A stretch of DNA of 64,000 nt from Uloborus plumipes. Its lineage: Eukaryota > Arthropoda > Arachnida > Araneae > Uloboridae. Of this stretch, positions 36,197 to 46,230 are shown one piece after another (within the stretch, counting starts at the first letter, position 1; every line of letters begins with the position of its first letter). The DNA is taken from contig JAXGGA010000037.1 of the NCBI GenBank assembly GCA_038373865.1, positions 124,001 to 188,000 of the forward strand, read 5' to 3'. The position numbers were made by a program, and so were the translations under genes. Under the pieces are notes generated by a model. It did no database searches. It had not been told where the DNA came from and worked only from the letters and a program-made list of their open reading frames with translations.

Positions 36197-37462
36197 TTGA
36201 ACTTGCACTTGTAAGACTTACGAGGCCTTACAACTACGACACCAACCGAATATATTATTAAAATAAAAAATTATTATTTTAAGAACAGAGCCCTCCTACC
36301 AACAAAAGCAATAATAAATATAAATTTTGATAAACAAAACATGATTATTAAAAAAATGAGAAACATCAAACATCATCGAATTATATAAGAGAAAAAAAAA
36401 TGTACATTTTTCTCGCTCAAAATTGTAATTACGTGTGCTTGAAGTTTTATTGCTACGTCCGTAACGGTGGAATTGCCCTGCTATATGCTCCTAAAGCTTA
36501 AAAAAATAATTACAAAATTGTTCTATTGATTTCTGCATTTTGCCAGATTAAATAATACATTTTTATGATTTATGAACTGCTGAAATAAAAGTACTAGAAG
36601 CCTCGTGATGATATTGCTATAATTTTTCAATCAATTAAGTCTACTTGAATCTGTTTTAGATTTTTCCCGTTCGAAATATTTTTTCTTCAGATTCTTACAA
36701 TATTTTCAGTTTCCAGTTTTAGTAAAATACGTTTAACATGTCATGGAGCTTGAACGAATAAAACTAATAAAGCTAAACGAAAATCCATGATAAATTTGAA
36801 AACTACGCACATAAGTTGACGCATTTTATTTTGTAATAAAAGCAAGGTTTAATTCTTTTGCAACTTTTTGAAGTAGAGATAGAGCTTATATATGCGTGAT
36901 ATGAGCATATTTCTGTAAGATATTGTTTAAGGTCATTACGAATTTAAATGTTCCTTTCTTGGGAGTAGCTAAAAGTTTTTTAACAAGATAATAAAATAAT
37001 ATATTTTATCACAAAACAATGTTAATTTCTACAAACTTTGTTCTTGAGGCTCGAAATTAAAAAAGAATTCTGTTAGGAGATTTTAAAATTTTCTTTTTGC
37101 TGAGAATGCCCTCCATTTCCCCTAAAAATATTCCGCCTTTAAAGTAGTGACCCTCATTCTTTATACCTAAATTGAAGTTTCCAACCAGTGGCGTAGCCAA
37201 ATAAAATTTCCGAGAGGAATATGGTTACATTTCGATGGAGGAATTTGTGGTGGAGTATGGTTAGTGCTTATACTTTTGCATGGTCAAAAAAGAGGAAATT
37301 CAGCCCTTGGGAAATGTAGGGGTGAATTCCCTAATCCTCCCTGCCTCTAACAGCGTTTCCAAATGAGTGTAAGTTTTAAATAATAATTTCGATTTCAATT
37401 TTTTTAATATCTTATTTGAATGAGTTTCTGACTCGGATGAAGAGACTTTTAATCCCGACTTG

Positions 37463-37672
37463 GGCATGAATGTACTTTCGATCTCCTGTCCTTGTCCTTC
37501 CTCTGTGTGAATGTATTGTGAATGGTTGCCTACCATACAAATGGGTCCCTATGGCATGTGTGTACTGTGGAAGTCGGACTTCACATCAAATGCCGGTACT
37601 GTAGGAAAAGAAAAGCAGGGCACCGCAAATTGTCAGCCTAGCTGGCACAAGACAACAACAGGAGCTAATTTC
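37463..37672 (+). mobile_element. SINE-like element, copy 2
   Basis: It shares gtccttgtccttcctctgtg, gcatgtgtgtactgtggaag, gtcggacttcaca and cagcctagctggcacaag in order with 24264-24500. The tail gacaacaacagg is shorter. The head is diverged, so this is a 5'-truncated or older copy. Confidence 0.65.
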
Positions 37673-37882
37673 TTTTGAACTGATTATAATCATTCGGCAT
37701 AAATTTAAGCGACTTCAAATTCTTTAGTATATTCTACCTGAAAATAATAATGATGATAAATAATTAAATTAATAAGTAAATAGAAAACTAGAAAGCTGTA
37801 CTCTCTTGAGAAGGCCATGAAATAAGTTTTCTGTACTTTATTTTAGGAAAACAATGAAAGTGTTGTACTCAGCTCGTTGCAT

Positions 37883-37997
37883 TATCCCAGGTAGCACAAA
37901 TAACGTTTAAACGTTTCATTAACGCTTCAAAGCCGTTGTCACAACGTTAACAACCATCGTACACCGTTCATAAAACGAAGTGTGCTACTTGGGATAA
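37883..37997. mobile_element. Small TIR MITE, CCCARGTAGCACA family, copy 1
   Basis: The ends are TATCCCAGGTAGCACA and, complemented, TATCCCAAGTAGCACAC. The interior is rich in aacgtt/cgtttaaacg palindromes. It is about 115 bp. A second copy in the other orientation lies at 58167-58275. Confidence 0.65.
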
Positions 37998-38594
37998 TCT
38001 TGAATATACTGTTAGGGAGCTATTTTTGGAATTATTAAAATCGCTCTTCTTACATTTTAAGATTGTACGCAACATTATAAATGATCGAGATTTTGAGCAA
38101 TTGTGAAGTACTACGGGAGAGACTTTAAATACTCAAAAACTTTTTTTTTTCTGGTTTAAAACTGCACTATTCTTTTTTAAATAATTAACTTCGCATCCCA
38201 TTGTTGAAAGTGACCCAATCAAGTGACCCTAACTGGCAGAGCAGCTTTGAACCAGGATAGGAATTCATTTTAAATATATTTCACAGTTAGCATTTCTTAA
38301 TTTTGGATAACTATATATTACTTCATAAACGTTTCTTTCGTTTGAAACCATCTAACAGAATAAAATTTCAAATGTGTGAAGTGAAGTTTAAAATAGAAAA
38401 AGCTCGGATCAAATTCACAATTAATCTATCACCTGGGGGTCTCCAACTCACGGCCGCTGAGCCTAGTTTCTGCGGCCGCTAAGGCTTTTGAGAAAATTAT
38501 TTGCAGAACTAAATTACATATTCGAGTGCAAGAATAATAGTTTTTGAAAAAATCCTCATCTGTTACAAATGTTTTTTCAATAATTAATACAGTA

Positions 38595-38602
38595 TCTTAC
38601 GT
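38595..38602. repeat. Target-site duplication of the hAT element (left)
   Basis: TCTTACGT is repeated exactly at 41982-41989. Eight base pairs is the diagnostic hAT target length, and a perfect match indicates a fairly recent insertion. Confidence 0.95.
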
Positions 38603-41600
38603 CAGGGGCGCCGACTTATAAAAAATATTGGGGGTGCCCATAACCCCGGGAAATTTTCTAAATTTTAGATGGAAAAAAGTGAGTTTAAAATTTATTTTTT
38701 TAAGAATTTTAGAGTTATATGATTAACATTAGAACCCCAAAAACTCGACTCTTGATACTCAACAAGTCTGACGCATTTTTTTAGCTTTATAAGACGAACC
38801 AAAACATAAACACGCACGGTATTTTCGTGAAAAAAGCTAATTTAATTTATAGTAATAGTTTTGGTTACAGACAATTTGAGAGCAGTGAATGTATAGCTCT
38901 GAAAAGACTGAAATTATATTTAAATAAATCTTAAACTATCATTAAAAAAATAAAGCATAATATATAGCTGTCGCACAATATTAGCACTTAAATTAATAAG
39001 TGAAATAGTTAATTTAAGCTTGCTTTGAACAAGGCTCAGAATTTATAAAATAAAAATAATATATCAAAGTTAATGCTTTAATACAGTCAATACAGTAAGC
39101 TTAATACTTTTAGTCAAAATTTCATTATGTCTTTCACCCTAAAAGTATTCAAGTATTTGAAAGTAATTAATACAGTACTATAGTAACTAATATGTAAAGT
39201 ATTAAACCACTACTAATATTTCGAAACTGAAAATATATTATTCTGTATGTATTGAATTCTCTATTTTATAAAAATTTTTAATATTGCTTTCACTACCATT
39301 ATTAGGGCTAGAGTGTCTTTAAAAAAGTGCAAATGTCGACCGTCTGACTGGATTACTGGATATGAAGTCGTTGATGATTGGTCGGATATCCAATTCATCC
39401 AAAACATCTCGGTGGGCATGAAGAACAGCCAAGCTGTTCAATCGCTTCTGTCCCATTGTTGATCGAAGATATGATTTCAGACGTTTTAGGGCACTAAATG
39501 ACCGCTCTGCTGTTGCTGTTGTGATTGGAACGACTTGGAGTAGCTTAATGCACTTCACTATTTCACACAACATTTCTCCAATTGCAGGCTCTTGTGTAAT
39601 GTAATTTTTTACATCATGCATGTTTTTCAAGTTCAGTTGTTTTTCATTAGCAATGTCCGCTAACATATTGAAGTGTAAGCGCAGTCTCTCAATGTCTAGA
39701 TCATTTCTGAAAAACTCAGTTGAATTTTCAAAACTTGTTTCACCTCTGTTTACTAAAAGCAAGCACTCTTGTTCAACTGCAATGACCTGTGTGAGTCCAG
39801 TTGATGCAAACCGCTCAGTAATGCAGGATTGTACCGTTTCACAAACTTCAATGTAAAGTGCTTTGTAGAATTCCTTTGGGGTTTTGAAAGCGTGCGGTGA
39901 GCTGGCTTCGTTGTTTTCATACTTCTTTTGTATACGTCGATTCGGAGGAAGAGAAGGACTATCAACTTGTGAAGGTTTTTCTTTTAAACACAATTCCCAA
40001 AAGTGCTCAAAACTATCTCGCCTTCCATTCAATATACAAATTAAGCGTTCGTATATTTTTCCCAGATCAGCCACACTTAGATGAGGGCATTGAATTTTTT
40101 CATTGACGTCCTCTACTGGGCTCATTGCGTGGCAATAAAGACTTAAAAAGAAATAAGTCTTGAATTGTAACATTGACTCAAGATAGCCAATACATTTGTA
40201 ACCTGCCTCTGTTTTGTCCTCTGCAGAAAATGTTTCAAAAAACTCTAGAAGTTCTTCAAAGTTTTTCAATACTCTCAAAATACTAGAAGCTCGCATAGTC
40301 CATCGAGTCGGGCAAAGGGGTCGTAGACCAGCTTGGTCGTTGACGTTCTCACAGCGTATGCTTCGGAAAAGTCCCATCCTCTTGGTGGATTCCCTTACGG
40401 TGTTTATTAAGTTCTTGGCTAAAGCCATAATATCCCTCATAGACGTAAGATGGCGAAGACTGTCCACAACTGCCAAGTTTAAACTGTGAGCAGTGCAGTG
40501 CACATAACGGGCTTTCGGTTGTATATCCAAAACTAACTTTTGTAATCCTTTGAATTTACCTCTCATATTCGCGGCACCATCATAGCACTGTCCTCTTAAG
40601 TTATCCATTGACAAATCAAGACGAGCAAAAATGTCTTTTAAAATACTAAACAGAGTTTGTGATTCAGTGTTGGGAGTCTCGTATAAGCCAATAAAGTCTT
40701 CGTTGATGATTACGGAATCATCGACTGTACGAATACAAAATGACACTTGTTCGTGAATCGAAGAATCACTTGTTTCGTCAACCATAATCGAAAAATGTTC
40801 AGTCTTCTTGATTGAAGCCAATACCTTTCTCAACACAGACTTTCCCAGTAGATCAATGATCTCATTTTGAATATCATGGAACGTCCACTTATACCCTGAA
40901 CGCCCTAACCAATCTTTTAAGTCAGGTACGTCATTCTTTCGGAGTTTCAGCAATTGAAAAAAATTTGAGTTTACATCTTCGTGCCCTCTAATTGCTAGTC
41001 CTTGTCGGCATAGAAATTGAACGGTAGTAAAAATTGTCTCAAGAACTAAACGGCCTTTCTTCATATAGCTATTTAACTGTTCATTCAATTGGGAGGCCAC
41101 ACTTTGGTTAGAAATAGAATTTAGTTTCAAAACACCTTCTTTATGCGTAAGCGTATTTTCATGACGACGGAATTTATCCAAAGCCTTTTTCCAGTTAGAA
41201 AATCCTACAGAAATAAATGCATCTTCTTTTTTTGAAGAAAATTGTAATAGATTTTTAGCATCTGCCTCTTTGCAGGTTTTGCAAAAAACTTTTCCGGAAG
41301 ATGCTTCATATTCTATCCAAGAATATTTGATCAACCAGGACTTCTGAAATGATCTTCCCTTCCCGGATTGCTCAGGTTCAGGCTGTGAAAAGTTCTCGCC
41401 TGAAGACGACGAAGCAATTGACGACAGAATAATTGCCGGATGTTGATTCGCAGTATCATCAACTTCCAAACGTGGCTTTTTGATAACAAATTTATCCATT
41501 GCAACGATTAAGTCGGAATATTAAATACGTCTGCTGCAAGCACTGAACGAAACATTGTACTTAGAATGACTGCACCAGCGCCGTGGACTTTAGACATGGC

Positions 41601-41981
41601 GTCGTATAATGTCTCGAAGCCACAAAGCGACGCGACACGAGGATTCCAGGGGCTCCTGCCTCAGCCGTTTTGATATCGCTGCAATCCTAGTCTGCCTGCC
41701 GGCGCCAGACTTTACTCGACAGTTTGCGCAAACACTATCTTGATTCACACCACTCGCTTTCAGTTATTCTGCTTTCTACAGTATTAGTTATTTGTTTTAG
41801 TTCATTACGGAATGTATTTTACAAAGTAACTATCGTCAAACAAGGAAAACATAGTTTTGTGATTTTACCAAGCATAATACATTTAAAAATTCTCTTAAAT
41901 TATTGGGGGGGGCTCCGCCCCCCCAAAATTTTTATTGAGGGGGCTCGAGCCCCCCCAAGCCCCATGGAGTCGGCGCCACTG
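38603..41981 (-). mobile_element. Complete, apparently autonomous hAT transposon
   Basis: This is a 3379-bp element. The left TIR CAGGGGCGCCGACT and the right TIR (complement CAGTGGCGCCGACT) differ at one position in 14. A perfect 8-bp duplication, TCTTACGT, flanks it. Subterminal GC-rich hairpins lie near the right end (41905-41960, ggggggctccgcccccc and gggggctcgagcccccc). One transposase gene on the minus strand fills 39319-41499, leaving about 480 bp of leader with a G+C-rich patch at 41570-41720 and about 715 bp of trailer. An AATAAA lies on the minus strand at 38691-38696. All parts needed for movement appear present. Confidence 0.93.
39319..41499 (-). CDS. hAT-family transposase, intact (ZMYM1/DUF4371-like)
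   Basis: This 726-residue protein would cut and rejoin the ends of its own element in the nucleus. A TTF-type zinc finger near the N-terminus has C73, C76, H113 and H119. Residues ~170-400 match the DUF4371 core of the RNase H fold: first catalytic Asp D241 in IMVDETSD, second D307 in CYDGAANM, then the CxxH pair C335/H338 and the conserved RW at 399-400. A helical insertion follows, then the C-terminal hATC dimerisation domain with catalytic E665 in TATAERSFSALKRLK. Length and order fit the zinc finger MYM-type 1-like hAT group. The start MDKFVIKKPR is typical (often MDKWV or MDKFL in relatives). There is no stop, frameshift or missing catalytic residue. Whether it is expressed, or is a domesticated gene, cannot be told; the exact TIRs and duplication argue for a live transposon. 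Confidence 0.95.
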   Translation of the reverse strand: MDKFVIKKPRLEVDDTANQHPAIILSSIASSSSGENFSQPEPEQSGKGRSFQKSWLIKYSWIEYEASSGKVFCKTCKEADAKNLLQFSSKKEDAFISVGFSNWKKALDKFRRHENTLTHKEGVLKLNSISNQSVASQLNEQLNSYMKKGRLVLETIFTTVQFLCRQGLAIRGHEDVNSNFFQLLKLRKNDVPDLKDWLGRSGYKWTFHDIQNEIIDLLGKSVLRKVLASIKKTEHFSIMVDETSDSSIHEQVSFCIRTVDDSVIINEDFIGLYETPNTESQTLFSILKDIFARLDLSMDNLRGQCYDGAANMRGKFKGLQKLVLDIQPKARYVHCTAHSLNLAVVDSLRHLTSMRDIMALAKNLINTVRESTKRMGLFRSIRCENVNDQAGLRPLCPTRWTMRASSILRVLKNFEELLEFFETFSAEDKTEAGYKCIGYLESMLQFKTYFFLSLYCHAMSPVEDVNEKIQCPHLSVADLGKIYERLICILNGRRDSFEHFWELCLKEKPSQVDSPSLPPNRRIQKKYENNEASSPHAFKTPKEFYKALYIEVCETVQSCITERFASTGLTQVIAVEQECLLLVNRGETSFENSTEFFRNDLDIERLRLHFNMLADIANEKQLNLKNMHDVKNYITQEPAIGEMLCEIVKCIKLLQVVPITTATAERSFSALKRLKSYLRSTMGQKRLNSLAVLHAHRDVLDELDIRPIINDFISSNPVRRSTFALF

Positions 41982-41989
41982 TCTTACGT
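41982..41989. repeat. Target-site duplication of the hAT element (right)
   Basis: TCTTACGT is identical to 38595-38602. Confidence 0.95.
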
Positions 41990-42231
41990 GCTATAAGATG
42001 CATTTCCAAAACTCAGACGTGTTTCATACACGTAACAGTTGACACTTTTCCATTAGAGCTTGACCTGGATTTCGTTTTTGGCGGTTAAGCCGACTATCTC
42101 ATACGTAGACATACATCCCTCAACGTTATAAGGTGAAAATCTCAGTTTTTTTTTTGGACCGTATGCATTTTAGAAAGTTTCTTTCTTTCTTTTTTTTTTC
42201 AATTTGCAATGTTCATTATTATGCTCTATAC

Positions 42232-43062
42232 CAGTGGTCGGAAGTAGCGAAACTATGGTAGTAGCTACATTATTTAGTAGTTTGTAGTGTAGCGCACTAC
42301 TTTTTAAAAAAAGTAGAGTAGTGAGTAGCGCGATACAAAAAAATAGTAGTTTGTAGCGATTTCTGGAAACTACTTTTAAATTAAAAAAATAAATAAATAA
42401 TGAAAAAAAAAAAGAGAACGAAGGGAACAAAACAAGGTTTAATTGACTCTGCCTGGTGCAAATCTTACACGAGTACAGCAGTGAACGCAATGAGAAATAA
42501 GAAACATAAAAGTATGAGCTGATCCTTAGGTACATCATTTGGCGAAATACATTCTATCTGTTTGATGTCATTATTTTATTTGGCATCATAATTTTTATAT
42601 ACCTTCAAATAATTTTCATGTTCCTAAATATTCCCTGGCAAGAAAAAAAATGAAAGTTGAATTCATATAATTTTTCACCTTTTAATCCTTTATTGTTTAT
42701 TGCGGTGAATATTCTTAAAAATTGTAAAAAAATCTAAAAAGCACAAATTTTAGCAAAAAAAAAAGGAACAAAAAAGAAAAGTAACAAATAAATTCAAAGA
42801 CAATTTCTAGTTCTATTCTATATTCAAATGAGTTAATCTATTTAAACCACTTTTTGAATTTTTTCGGTCGAACCTCCAAACGGTGTATGCTTTTTATTTA
42901 TTTATTTTTTAAACAGTAGCGAAGTAGCGACTACAATTCAAAAGTAGTTTGTAGTCGCTACATTTAAAAAAAAAGTAGTTGTAGTGGTAGTTAACTACAT
43001 TTGTAACAAAGTAGTTGCAGTTGTAGTTCGCTACAAAATAAATGTAGTTTTTTCAACCACTG
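42232..43062. mobile_element. Non-autonomous hAT element of GTAGT/ACTAC repeats
   Basis: The ends are CAGTGGTCGGAAGTAGCG and, complemented, CAGTGGTTGAAAAAACTAC. The flanks CTCTATAC (42224-42231) and CTTTATAC (43063-43070) are an 8-bp duplication with one change. Both subterminal zones consist of gtagtttgtagcgactac-type words that fold on each other. The 831 bp contain no transposase. Confidence 0.75.
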
Positions 43063-43268
43063 CTTTATACCTCTCCTCACTGAAAAGTATTTTTATCATT
43101 GGAATGGTTATGTTGCAACTCGCCTCTGAACCTTTGGTCAATCCGACCCTCGAACACTTATAAGTTGGAAATCCTTAGTCTATTCTTTTTTTTCCGGATC
43201 TAAATCATGTAAATAGTACACATTTCAGGATAACTAATTCCAGTTTGCTCACTTTGGAAATCATAATA

Positions 43269-43442
43269 TAGTCGAGTCTCGATAACTCGAAGTCTTATAA
43301 CTCGAATATTCCTATATCTCGAAGTGTTCATTGGGTCCCCAGACTCTTGTTCAGGCTCTGAGAGCTTCCTACAACTCGGACTACCCATAACTGGAAGCTT
43401 TTAGCCCGTCCCTTGGGACTTCGAGTTCTCGAGACTCGACTG
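43269..43442. mobile_element. pogo/Tigger-like MITE
   Basis: The ends are TAGTCGAGTCTCGATAACTC and, complemented from the right, CAGTCGAGTCTCGAGAACTC, flanked by TA (43267-43268 and 43443-43444). CAGTCGA...CTCGATAACTCGAA-type ends with a TA target are characteristic of pogo/Tigger elements. It is 174 bp and non-coding. Confidence 0.7.
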
Positions 43443-43549
43443 TATATTTAAAATATCACATGGAAACTAAAATCCCTCCTGCTATTTTTCAAGCATGATT
43501 TAGCGAATGTATTTTAACCAATCATGCATTTACTGTAATTTTTGTGAAA

Positions 43550-43551
<2 letters not shown>

Positions 43552-43609
<58 letters not shown>
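43552..43609. repeat. (AT)n microsatellite, left of Tc1 insertion
   Basis: This is a pure TA repeat ending at the TA target of the Tc1-like element. It continues on the other side at 44828-44875, so the element entered a single TA tract. Confidence 0.95.
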
Positions 43610-43612
<3 letters not shown>

Positions 43613-44824
43613 TGAAGTGACAAAAGTCATGGGATACCTCTTAATATCGTGTCGGCCCTCCTTTTGCCCGGCGAAGTGCAACAACTCGACGTGGCATGGA
43701 CTCAACAAGTCGTTGGAAGTCTTCTGCAGGAATATTGAGCCATGCTGTCTCGATAGACGTCCATAATTGTGAAAGCGTTGATGGGGCAGGATTTTGGGCA
43801 CGAACAGACCTCTCGATGGTGTCCCATAAATGCTCAATGGGATTCATGTCGGGCGATCTAGGTGGCCAAATCATTCGTTGGAATTGTCCAGAATTTTCTT
43901 CAAACCAATTGCGAACAGTTGTGGCCCGGTGACATGGCGCATTGTCATCCATAAAAATCCCATCGTTGTTTGGGTACATGAAGTCCATGAACGGCTGCAA
44001 GTGATCTCCAAGTAGCTGCACATAAGCATTTCCAGTCAATGTTCGGTCCAGTCGCACTAGAGGACCAAGTCCATGTCATGAAAAAACAGCCCACACCATT
44101 ACGGAGCCACCACCAGCTTGAACAGTGCCTTGCTGACAGTTTGGGTCCATGGCTTCGTGGGGTCTGCGCCACACTCGAACCCTACCATCGGCTCTTACCA
44201 GCTGAAATCGTGACTCATCGGACCAGGCCACGGTTTTCCATTCATCTAGGGACCAACCGATATGCTCACGTGCCCACGAGAGTCGCTGCAAGCGATGTCG
44301 TTCTGTCAGTAAAGGCACTCGAGTCGGTCTTCTGCTGGAGTAGCCCAAGAAATCCAAATTTCTCCGCACAGTTCTAGCAGACACGTCCATTGTACGTCCC
44401 ACATTGATTTCTACGGTGATTTGACGCAGTGTTGCTTGTCTGTTAGAATTTACGACTCTTTGCAGACGTCGCCGGTCTCGATCTTTAAGTGCAGGCGGTC
44501 GACCACTGCGCTGTCCATGGTGGGATGTTATGCCTGAAATTTCACACTCTCGGCACACTCTTGACACAGTGGATCTGGGAATGTTGAATTCTCTAACGAT
44601 TTCCGAAATGGCATGACCCATGCGTCTAGCTCCAACTAACATTCCGCGTTCAAAGTCTGTTAATTCACGTCGTGCGGTCATCATCACGTTAAAACCTCTT
44701 CACATGAATAACTTGAACAGAAATGAAAGCTCTGTAAAAGCACTGCGCATTTATACCTGTTCTATGCGATGCTACTGCCATCTGAAAATTTGCATATTGC
44801 TATCCCATGACTTTTGTCACTTCA

Positions 44825-44827
<3 letters not shown>
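43610..44827 (-). mobile_element. Tc1/mariner element with perfect 27-bp TIRs
   Basis: It is 1218 bp. The first 27 bases (starting CACTGAAGTGACAAAAGTCA) are exactly repeated inverted at 44801-44827, and TA flanks both ends. It contains a single transposase reading frame on the minus strand, broken by one stop codon. The perfect TIRs indicate recent insertion. It lies inside a (TA)n microsatellite. Confidence 0.93.
43641..44687 (-). pseudogene. Tc1-like transposase with one nonsense codon
   Basis: The frame runs from ATG at 44687 to a stop at 43641, about 348 codons, interrupted only by TGA at 44078-44076 (codon 204). The context is AVFS-stop-HGLGPLV. Tc1 relatives usually have Trp there, so a TGG-to-TGA change is the simple explanation. 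The N-terminus has paired helix-turn-helix domains (residues ~9-48 and ~65-112) with a GRP linker at 62-64. The catalytic triad is present: D157 in WSDESR, D248 in MDDNAPCH, E285 in MNPIEHLW. I count 36 residues between the second Asp and the Glu, two more than classic Tc1 (DD34E) and as in the DD36E group called Incomer. No frameshift is seen. As it stands only a 203-residue N-terminal part, able at most to bind DNA, would be made unless the stop is read through. Confidence 0.92.

Positions 44828-44875
<48 letters not shown>
44828..44875. repeat. (AT)n microsatellite, right of Tc1 insertion
   Basis: This is the continuation of the tract at 43552-43609 on the other side of the insertion. Confidence 0.95.
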
Positions 44876-44876
<1 letters not shown>

Positions 44877-44879
44877 TCT

Positions 44880-46230
44880 ACATGCATCCGCTGAAATCAG
44901 TTTTTTTCACCTGCACACACTAAAGAAAAGTTTTCTACGGTTTTAAAAAACCCAATAAAAGAAATCTACAAAACTTTAATGTTATGGAAAACAATTTCTA
45001 TTCAAAGTTGTGGCTAAACGCTACTGATTTTTACTGGACAAAGTATGCATTCTTTTAATGCAATGGAAAAATAATCCTATTTTTAATGTGAATTGATTTT
45101 AATTTATGTTCAAATTTCATCATTATTTCTGAGAATGGTATAGGGAGCTATTTCTTCTATACAATGTTCGGAAAATACGAGAAAGTTTTGCAATTACATA
45201 AAAACTGCTTTCTAAGAAACTATTGTTACACTAGTGCGACTGGTAACAGTCGCACATATATCATAAATTTGCCCAATGCATAATTTCATAACATACAAAT
45301 CATTCAACAAGAGAAATTAGTAACAATTATTAGACGATTTTTAAGAAATAAAATGTTTGCAGTTCCTTTAACTTTTCAAGCATATTTTTATTTATTTTGT
45401 GCAGTGGATATCCGACAGAAGAGAGAGGGAGAAAGAAGAAACAGAATTTGTGGCATAATGTCTCTCGTTGTATTGCTAAAAAAAAAGAAAAAGAAAAACT
45501 GCAGTGCTGTTGAAAAATCTCTTGGTAACTGGAATTCCATAAAGTTTTCTAGTACCTCTACAGCTTCTACTTGATGCAGTAACGTTACTTAAGATGAAAC
45601 TGTACGGGTTACTAAAAACTTTTATGCATTTTTTTTAAAGTTTAGCATCTGTAAGGTTTAAAATAATACAAACACGTGGTAAGAATATGAAACGTACTAG
45701 ATTTTGAAGACGTAATTCTAACTAATTGGAGTAATTTCACGTTAAGTCTTTAAGTGTCTTAAGAATTTTTTTTTTAAACACAAACTTTTTTTTTTCACTT
45801 TTACCTCGCAAAATTTACCAAATTAAAGGGTACTCTTTGATTGGATTAGGAGGTAATTTATCCAGCCAAATGGCACACAAGCTGCCATTTCAGATATATA
45901 CTTCGAAAAAACATTATCTATATTTAAACGATGAAAAAACGAGATAAAGTTTCAAATATACGTAAAAAAAACATGCTTATGTAAGTGACTAGATGAGCAA
46001 ATTTGACAAAATAAAACGTAGGCCGTGGAAATAATGAAAAATATCAAATACTTTTTTACATTATTTTTTTATATAAATACGACTGAAACAGTGTTGTGAG
46101 TGACATACATTTACACATATAGCCAGATATGTAAACATTACAAAACTTTTAAATGCCTAAGTCCAATTCTTCTGGGGTGTAAGACACCCCTCCACGTTAA
46201 CTACAGTTAAAGAACCACAATGAATCTTCA
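44880..46230. other. Unassigned A+T-rich DNA
   Basis: No repeat ends, coding frame or RNA gene could be supported. The stretch lies between the Tc1 insertion and the tandem array. Confidence 0.3.

Noticed and set aside
37190..37240. CAGTGGCGTAGCC as a transposon end
   Set aside because: The word resembles common element termini, but I found no partner end or target duplication.
39620..40489. Plus-strand and alternate-frame ORFs inside the hAT gene
   Set aside because: They overlap a clear 726-codon transposase on the opposite strand and have no recognisable content.
43696..44377. Plus-strand open frames across the Tc1 element
   Set aside because: They are antisense shadows of the transposase frame, whose minus-strand translation has all the family motifs.
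44953..45600. Possible lysine-rich small protein at 45353-45574
   Set aside because: The frame depends on an A-rich simple sequence and has no supporting signals.
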